A stretch of 64,000 nt of DNA from Argopecten irradians (Eukaryota; Mollusca; Bivalvia; Pectinida; Pectinidae), in NCBI RefSeq assembly GCF_041381155.1, contig NC_091142.1, positions 34,459,604-34,523,603 of the forward strand, in the 5' to 3' direction. The notes under the pieces were generated by a model. It did no database searches, had not been told where the DNA came from, and saw nothing but the letters and a program-made list of their open reading frames with translations. Below are positions 56,481-64,000 of this stretch, one piece after another. The first letter of the stretch is position 1. Every line of letters begins with the position of its first letter. The position numbers and the translations under genes are program-made.

Positions 56481-59400
56481 ACCTAGTTTACGGATGTATT
56501 CTGCTGAGGGGTCAACAATTTCTTGGAAATACAGTTTTTTTACTTATGACTTTTCTGAAAGAGGGGTTATTGACAAACAAAAAAATGCAATAAAAAATAT
56601 ATGTTGGTTTGCTTGTTTTTTCTCTATAGCTTCTTGAATATGCCTACTTATTTAAGCTTTTTTCATCAATTTTCCATGAAAAATTATATTATGAACAATA
56701 ATTCTTAAAATAAAAAAATATAAGTATCAGGTTATTTTTCTTCTTCTTCAAAATGATTCATGACTATGTCACTGACAAAGTTTGAGCACAACATTGACAA
56801 TGAAAATGCATGTATTGCCATTTGTTTCATATTTTCATCCGGGAATGATTGATCATGTAACGCATGATTCAAATACATTATTTAAGCTTTTAAACTAAAC
56901 TTTATCCAAATTGTTGTAAATTCATCTTCTCCAATTTTTTTCATGTGATAAAAGAGACCTAAATGAACAAATACTCGAAAAAAAATAGATTGGTGTTGAA
57001 ACTTTTGAAATAATGATGAAAAAAGAGAAAACAAAAAAAATTACAGAGTTATCTCCCCTGGCCCGATTTACCAAATACATTGCTATTCATATCTATTTGG
57101 GGTGCTTCTAAATTAATGCAAACATAGCAACAAACATTTTTTATTCTTCCAAAATGGTAATAGTATATAGTTAATTATTTTTTTTTCAAAATTTATATTG
57201 TTTTTCAGAAACAAATAGATGACATTGAGAATCATATATAATAATAAATTTTGCCACTTTTAAAGTTATATGGTCTATAACTTTCGCTCTTTTGGTCATA
57301 GTGAAAACTGTTTAAGTGTTATACATATTTTTCTCCGTCTGCCTGAGGTTTAAACTTTCTAATTTTACCACTTTTTATAAAGTTGCAGCACTGGGAGTAT
57401 CTTTAATTATAAAAGTAAAAAATCTTTTTAACGTGTACAAGTGAAGAATAGGCTTGAAAGATTCCGAACTCTTCCGAACATCGTCGCGACAATCTCGAAG
57501 TAAAACGAGAGTTGTGAAACCAAGTGAAAATATCAACAATTTTTTATAAACAAAACATGTGGTCGACCTCATCAGACTCTATCTACAAAGAAAATAATGC
57601 TCGCACATTACAACATTTTACGGTAATGTTTAAATTGGATGTTTCAAATACTCAATCTGTTGACATATACCAGCATGATTTGCTCATATAGGCCAGAAGG
57701 AAAACGTAAACAAACTCATGTGTGTTTACGCTAGTTACCTGGCTCACCACGTGCAGGTTGTGTCGAACGTCAGTCACGTGATACAATTAGGAATCCGACA
57801 AAACCCAAAGTCACTGAACATGGCGGTGATTGAAGGCGCTTTATTCAAAACCAGGAATATATGATTCCAAGATTTCGGCTCTGTTATAGGCCAACATATG
57901 CTTTTGGGGAGCTTAATCATCAAGTTACATGTCAATGTTTAAATATCAAATGTTTAAGTTACATATCGTTACAGTGAAATTAGCAGCAATACAACTTTAA
58001 CATGACTGACAGAACCACAAAGTACAGGTCTTAGTTATAATATTCATATTTATTTTACATACTTGGAATTAGGTAAGTATGTAGAATAAATTAATGTAAA
58101 AAAATGTCTCTGTATATATATATATTTTTTTAAATTTCACCTATATGTATTTACCATTTTATTGTTTGCACAAGAAGAATGAATGGTGTAATGCCATAAC
58201 TATTTAAAATGTCGGAGAAGAAATATACATTTTAAATATGACGTGAATAGTGAATATAAGTTGTATATTTTTTTTATAAATCATTAGAATTCCATTTCAC
58301 ATCTGCTTCAGACTTCTGTATCCAGTTCATTAGTATACATTAATAATTAATCAATGTATGTTTAATTTTCTCCGCCTTACAGCTAACAAGTATATACCAG
58401 GAATATGTAAAGACCCATCAATCATGACACAACAAAGGTGCTAGCAAGAAATTTTGTTGTTATTTTTTTTATATATAATATCTATATTTATATATGTACA
58501 TTGTGTGTGAATGGTACTATATATCAGTGATTTTGCACCAGAAATTGCCTTCATTGGCAGGAATAAGAAATTTAATCTAGACTATCCCTATACATGTGTA
58601 ATGATTCTGGATCGGTATTAGGTACAGTAGTTTATCTGTAAATTTGAGATCCAAGATTGGAACCCATGTCTTGTCATGTATTTGTCTGCTCCTCTTACAT
58701 TACACATGTACAGTTCATGTCTATATATCCAACATGAAAGAAGCTAACACAGTACTGCATTATTGATTTTTATTTATTTCACATAATAGAATTTCACCTG
58801 ATAACATACACCAGGTATATATGCTTCTATATATGTATATATTTTCACATTATGTGTATGTCCAAGAAAATTTTACGCCATTATGATAAATTGATTGTTA
58901 AGAGTACCAAAACTGTTTTTGGTCACAGAATTTTCATTTCCTCTTGTACACACATGTTGAACACAAAGCTCCTGGAGTGGTTCCTATTCGAAAAATACTG
59001 TGATGTGCCTGCAGCCATTCTGTAAAAAAATATGAGAACATACATGCACACATATGTATATCATGTAGGCATTCCATGTGCCATAAATATGATTTGTTAC
59101 TTTCATAAATTTTACAATATTGGTTCAGAAAAAAGAAGAGATGAACAAGTTTCCATTCTTTTCTTAATACCCTAACCTAGTATCATTTATAAATTAAAGA
59201 CCTTAATTTGATAAATGAATGTGTGCGTATTGTACATGTTCCCAACTGTAGGCCTACTTGAACTGTATGTGTGGAGAGGCTGATGGGGATACTACCTGTG
59301 TGCATTGTACAATATTTTAGCTATAGAATAAGTAAGTGTTTTACACATTGTTAATAGAATGCATTTGATAATTGCGTTTATAGATAATGTAATAAAAATA

Positions 59401-59585
59401 TAAATTTACTTACATATACAATGACTCTATTTACTGCCGTCAGCTGGAAGATCTTGCCACTTTGAATAACTTGTTAGTCTAAGATATTCTGAAGAGTGTG
59501 ATCAGTCAGTATTACGTATTAGTACTTAGAGGCAGTTACGTGATATCGATGTAAGACAGGGCTCATTTTCCGCCCCATTTTTAGG
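56481..59585. other. Long AT-rich stretch without recognised genes
   Basis: No ORF over 65 codons. Around 57,720-57,870 the composition changes and CACGTG sites and an ATGGCGGTG appear, possibly a promoter and first short exon, but no downstream exon is identified. Confidence 0.35.
57748..57780. promoter_or_regulatory. Pair of CACGTG E-boxes
   Basis: CACGTG at 57,748-57,753 and 57,775-57,780, 27 bp apart, about 40 bp before AACATGGCGGTG. Spacing suggests a regulatory site; there is no independent support. Confidence 0.3.
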
Positions 59586-59774
59586 GGCCGCGGTGGCCGA
59601 GTGGTTAAGGTGTCTCGACATATTACCACAAGCCCTCCACCTCTGGGATGCGGGTTCGAATCCCATGTGGGGCAGTTGCCAGGTACTGACCGCTGGTCGG
59701 TGGTTTTTCTCCGGGTACTCCGGCTCTCCTCCACCAACAAACCTGGCACATCCTTACATGACCCTGGCTGTTAA
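59586..59774 (+). mobile_element. tRNA-derived SINE
   Basis: GGTGGCCGAGTGGTTAAGG (A box) and GGGTTCGAATCCC (B box) make a Leu/Ser-like tRNA head with a long variable part. The body has GTTGCCAGGTACTGACCG and TTTTTCTCCGGGTACTCCGG, a conserved SINE central motif common in mollusc SINEs. The tail CATCCTTACATGACCCTGGC TGTTAA is shared with the AAAC-tailed family. The AAAC run itself is lost. The head retains both pol III boxes. Confidence 0.8.
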
Positions 59775-60860
59775 AGTTTATAATCACGTATATATCATGT
59801 TTATGATCAGAACGTCAAGCTCCTGAGGTGAAAATAACTAAAATGTTTTAAAAGTATGATTTAGTGGTAATCTCTGAACGTGCTTTAGTAATATGATATT
59901 TATACATGTGCTTATGAAATTATCAATAATTATGGATGTGGTAAATATTCATACCTTATTAACTGCCGTTAGTTTTAAGATTACGCCACCTTGGACATTT
60001 ACAAAATGTTCACCGTCTGCCACGTGCTATTTTATCAGTAGACCAAGTTTTCTTCCATTGTAGTTTTACGTCATCCTGAACTCATCGGGTATTATCGGGA
60101 GAATCTATTCCCGAGGAGTTCCAGATGAAGGCCATGTGCCATAACACAGCCGTGATAAATGCATCTCAATTTCGCGATGAAAAATGTATTTGCTCCGAGA
60201 TAAATTTGATTCAAATTACAAAATTCATTATGGTATCAATTTTGATGTTTGAGGTGAAATATTGATTTCATTTTTTTCCGTTGCGGGATAACTGTCACTG
60301 GGAGTAAACGTCTGGTGGAACCAGCTTCGGAGCGAAGCATTTTTGGGACGAAACTTCTTCATTCATTGTAAACACCATTTTGGGGACGAAAAGTCTAGAT
60401 ACTTTTGTAAACAATTCAGAACAGAAGATCTTTTGGATGGTGTTATATAGTAAGGATATGAAAGACGTAATATACTATTCCTATTTCAACGTTACAGATA
60501 CGCTTATTTCAGTAACTTTCATATTCAAAATTTGATATTTAAAATTCCCGGAAAATCAAAGTTGTTGAATACACTGCCGCTAAGAGCGCTAGTAATCTGC
60601 GAGCAATTTCTAAGCAAATCATATTGAGGGAATTGACTGTAAGATAATTTTGCAACCACGATCACAATGACGAGGTGGCCCTCGCCAAAAACTTGAGGTT
60701 GAAAATATGAAGGAGCATACTCTAGTGGCACAGACTTATCTGTGACTTTGTTAACAATTTTGGTAGAGTCTTGAAAGTTCTGATCACCAAGGAGCCACTT
60801 GTAAGTGCTAGAAATGCACGATACAGATATAAACAGTACCTTGACGAAGAGAAGGAAATG
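59775..60860. other. Non-coding stretch
   Basis: No recognised gene or repeat. 60,290-60,420 contains GGGACGAAA twice in diverged repeated text. Confidence 0.4.
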
Positions 60861-61320
60861 ATTTTTTTTTGTTTGTTTGTTTGATTACTTAACGTCCTAT
60901 TAACAGCTATGGTCATGTAAGGACGGCCTCCCATGTATGTGGTGTGTTGCGTGTATGTTGTGCGAGGTGCATGTTTTAGGAGACTGCGGTATATTCATGT
61001 AGTGTCTTCTTGTATAGTGGAACTGTTGCCCTTTTTATAGTGCTATATCACTGAAGCATGCCGCCGAAGACACCAAGCAACACACCCCACCCGGTCACAT
61101 TATACTGACAACGGGCGAACCAGTCGTCCCACTCCCTGTTTGCTGAGCGCTAAGCAGGAGTAGAAACTACCACTTTTATAGACTTTGGTGTGTCTCGGCC
61201 AGGGGACAGAACCCAGAGCCTTCCTCACAGGGGCGAACGCTCAACGCAAGGCCAAAAGTGAGGCGGTGCCAAGGAAGGCATTAGGAAAGATAAAGTCAGT
61301 TAGGAAGAAAAGAAAAGATA
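60861..61320 (-). mobile_element. AAAC-tailed SINE-like copy, head truncated
   Basis: The top strand starts with GTTTGTTTGTTTGATTA and ends at GAAAAGATAATG. The last ~70 bp of the family (GTCGCCTTTTACGATC to the PstI-like palindrome) are missing. Confidence 0.8.
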
Positions 61321-61750
61321 ATGAAAAGCACAGAGGAACAGAAGAGAAAAAGGAAATGTCTAAAGGGAAGAAGTGGGGAATTTGAGGAAATAATTCAAAC
61401 AAAATAAAAAGGACCATGAAACTTTTATTAACTCAGCTGATACATATGCCTTAGAGCAGAGAAAGAAGGAAACCTATCGCTTATATCGCATTCAAACAGC
61501 TTGAGGGAAAAGGCGGAAACAGAAAAGTCTCTTGATAAGATTTTGCAGCCAAAATTAAAAATTTAAAGGACTGTTGAATCATTCCTTGGATAGTTGTTTG
61601 GATGTATAATCCTATGAAAATTAAACTGAAAAGTTGCTTGATAATTACAAAGCAATTCTAAATTGTTTTGTTATTTTATTTTATTTGTAGTAGTAAATGT
61701 GAAGCATTGTCACTTAATTGAATTTCTGTAGTACGGATTGAAGACAGTAT

Positions 61751-62277
61751 TTGTTTGTTTGTTTGTTTGATTTATTAACGTCCTATTTACAGCTATGGTC
61801 ATGTAAAGACGGCCTCCCGTGTATGTGGTGTGTTGCGTGTATGTTGTGCAAGGTGCGTGTTTTGGGAGACTGCGGTATATTCATGTTGTGTCTTCTTGTA
61901 TAGTGGAACTGTTGCCCTTTTTATAGTGCTATATCACTGGAGAATGCTGCTGAAGACACCAAGCAACACCCCCCACCCGGTCACATTATACTGACAACGG
62001 GCGAACCAGTCGTCCAACTCCCTGTATGCTGAGCGCTAAGCGGGAGCAGAAACTACCACTTTTATAGACTATGGTGTGTCTCGGCCAGGGGACAGAACCC
62101 AGAGCCTTCCTCACAGGGGCGAACGCTCAACGCAAGGCCAGAAGTGAGGTAGTGCCAAGGGAGGCATTAGGAAAGATAAAGTCAGTTAGGAAGAAGATAA
62201 GATCCTCAATTTAGTCGCCTCTTACGATAATGCAATAGGGGCAGCAGATACAATTCTTAAGCCTTACCTGCAGGGCG
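61751..62277 (-). mobile_element. AAAC-tailed SINE-like copy, full length
   Basis: From TTTGTTTGTTTGTTTGATTT to CCTTACCTGCAGGGCG; the head palindrome is slightly altered. First unit of the 930-bp duplication. Confidence 0.85.
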
Positions 62278-62690
62278 TCTGATGTTACACACTATACAAA
62301 ATCCTACATATGTTTTGTGATGTGACACTCCATTACCACGGTATCCATATGGACAATTTGGCAAATTAAATCGGTTACACCTACTGACTTAAATGCATTA
62401 AATTGTATGTCATAAAATTAGAAAATAGTGCTAGCAGTAAATTTTTGTCAACTTCGAATTTGAAAAGGAAATTGCTCCAAAATTTTAAGTAATATTCTTG
62501 TTCTTGTTGTAATAAAATAAAACATTGATATCATATATGTTAGCAGAAATACACAGAGACACGTAAGTTCACTTCGTGTGTAATTTATTTACTGTAGAAT
62601 CAAAACGAAATGAACACTTATGATTTTTGCTGTTTCTTTGTCCAATTGTCACACGGGTTGGATTGAGGAAGTACCCGGGTCCAAAAATGC

Positions 62691-63218
62691 GTTTGTTTGT
62701 TTGTTTGATTTATTAACGTCCTATTAACAGCTATGGTCATGTAAGGACGGCCTCCCATGTATGCGGTGTGTTGCGTGTATGTTGTGCGAGGTGAGTGTAC
62801 TGGGAGACTGCGGTATGTTCGAGTTGTGTCTTCTTGTATAATGGAACTGTTGCCCTTTTTATAGTGCTATATCACTGAAGCATGCCGCCGAAGACACCAA
62901 GCAACACACACCCCACCCGGTCACATTATACTGAAAACGGGCGAACCAGTCGTCCCACTCCCTGTATGCTGAACGCTAAGCAGGAGGAGAAACTACCACT
63001 TTTATAGACTTTGGTGTGTCTCGACCAGGGGACAGAACCAAGAGCCTTCCTCACAGGGGCGAAAGCTCAACTCAAGGCCAAAGTGAGGCGGTGCCAAGGG
63101 AGGCATTAGGAAAGATAAAGTCAGTTAGGAAGAAGAGAAAAGATAAGATCCTAAATTTAGTCGCCTTTTACGATCATGCAATAGGGGCAGCAGGTACAAT
63201 TCTAACGCCCTACCTGCA
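62691..63218 (-). mobile_element. AAAC-tailed SINE-like copy, second duplication unit
   Basis: Full length, ending CGCCCTACCTGCAC. Nearly identical to the partial third copy, including the shared GAGTGTACTGGGAGACTGCG variant that copy 1 lacks. Confidence 0.85.
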
Positions 63219-63620
63219 CCTGCATACAAAATCCTACATATGTTTTGTGATGAAACACTCCATTACCACGGTATCCACATGGACAATTTGGCAAATTAAA
63301 TCGGTTACACCTACTGACTTAAATGCATTAAATTGTATGTCATAAAATTAGAAAATAGTGCTAGCTGTAAATTTTTGTCAACTTCGAATTTGAAAAAGAA
63401 ATTGCTCCAAAATTTTAAGTAATATTCTTGTTCTTGTTGTAATAAAATAAAACATTGATATCATATATGTTAGCAGAAATACACAGAGACACGTAAGTTC
63501 ACTTCGTGTGTAATTTATTTACTGTAGAATCAAAACGAAATGAACACTTACGATTTTTGCTGTTTCTTTGTCCAATTGTCACACGGGTTGGATTGAGGAA
63601 TTACCCGGGTCCAAAAATGC

Positions 63621-64000
63621 GTTTGTTTGTTTGTTTGATTTATTAACGTCCTATTAACAGCTATGGTCATGTAAGGACGGCCTCCCATGTATGCGGTGTG
63701 TTGCGTGTATGTTGTGCGAGGTGAGTGTACTGGGAGACTGCGGTATGTTCGAGTTGTGTCTTCTTGTATAGTGGAACTGTTGCCCTTTTTATAGTGCTAT
63801 ATCACTGAAGCATGCCGCCGAAGACACCAAGCAACACACCCCACCCGGTCACATTATAATGACAACGGGCGAACCAGTCGTCCCACTCCCTGTATGCTGA
63901 ACGCTAAGCAGGAGCAGAAACTACCACTTTTATAGACTTTGGTGTGTCTCGACCAGGGGACAGAAACCAGAGCCTTCCTCACAGGGGCGAACGCTCAACT
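63621..64000 (-). mobile_element. AAAC-tailed SINE-like copy, cut by window end
   Basis: Same start and internal variants as the copy at 62,691; the head lies beyond the window. Confidence 0.85.

Larger units (their letters stand above)
61751..64000. repeat. 930-937-bp tandem duplication of SINE copy plus flank
   Basis: TATTAACGTCC recurs with spacing 937 and 930. The spacers 62,278-62,690 and 63,219-63,620 are almost identical (ATCCTACATATGTTTTGTGA, then TACCCGGGTCCAAAAATGCG). The flank before the first unit is different, so the duplication joins at the GTTTG tail. Confidence 0.9.

Noticed and set aside
57830..57872. ATGGCGGTG as start of a short exon
   Set aside because: The frame closes after about 14 codons without a convincing donor or downstream exon.
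61185..61385. ORF of 66 codons and similar ones at 7,504, 38,316 and 63,016
   Set aside because: All are translations of the same SINE-like repeat (RKALGKIKSVRKKRKD phrase) and not conserved proteins.

Overview
The window is eukaryotic: spliced genes with GT-AG introns, AT-rich intergenic DNA and a heavy load of repeats. SINEs with an (AAAC)n tail, hairpin-ended elements with satellite-like cores, a Crypton-type recombinase relic and a Gypsy-type retroelement together suggest a mollusc, most likely a bivalve. The organism is inferred from repeat style, not proven. No bacterial operons, CRISPR arrays or rRNA are visible.

Layout. 1-4,833: 3' part of a spliced + strand gene encoding a Tnp2/DUF4218 transposase-like protein (8 exons), followed by a 131-bp tandem repeat. 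6.2-12.7 kb: repeats and relics, namely a SINE-like element, a frameshifted SGNH-hydrolase-like ORF (8.8-9.4 kb) and a frameshifted, truncated DUF3504/KIAA1958-like tyrosine recombinase on the - strand (11.5-12.5 kb). 12.75-16.57 kb: a minisatellite of about 85 copies of a 45-bp unit. 18.6-32.3 kb: a long decayed Gypsy-superfamily LTR retroelement with gag, pol (RT, RNase H, integrase) and an F-type env-like region; its 3' LTR lacks the R-U5 part. 34.7-37.7 kb: the best intact host gene, three coding exons for a 422-aa protein with a C-terminal cysteine-dioxygenase-like cupin. 40.0-41.6 kb (- strand): a sedoheptulokinase-like exon with a decayed continuation, and a possible mobile-element ORF fragment. 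44-55.4 kb: nested elements of several families. 59.6 kb: a tRNA-derived SINE. 60.9-64 kb: four copies of the SINE-like repeat, three of them inside a 930-bp tandem duplication that runs off the window.

The most interesting signal is a set of hairpin-ended, TSD-free elements: CAAGAG head plus hairpin, a core of tandem ~125-165-bp monomers, a GACGGACGG stretch, a 3' hairpin and CTAA. One copy (47,809-49,633) sits inside another (46,330-50,136), and removing it restores the host monomer exactly with no target duplication, as expected of Helitron/Helentron-like rolling-circle elements. Elements with different ends carry related cores, and one core monomer recurs in opposite orientation in a family with different termini, which points to modular exchange.

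Caution: from about 12.7 to 32.3 kb the sequence is full of one- to few-base indels, in the minisatellite, between the two LTRs and in all retroelement ORFs. This may be real decay or an unpolished long-read consensus.
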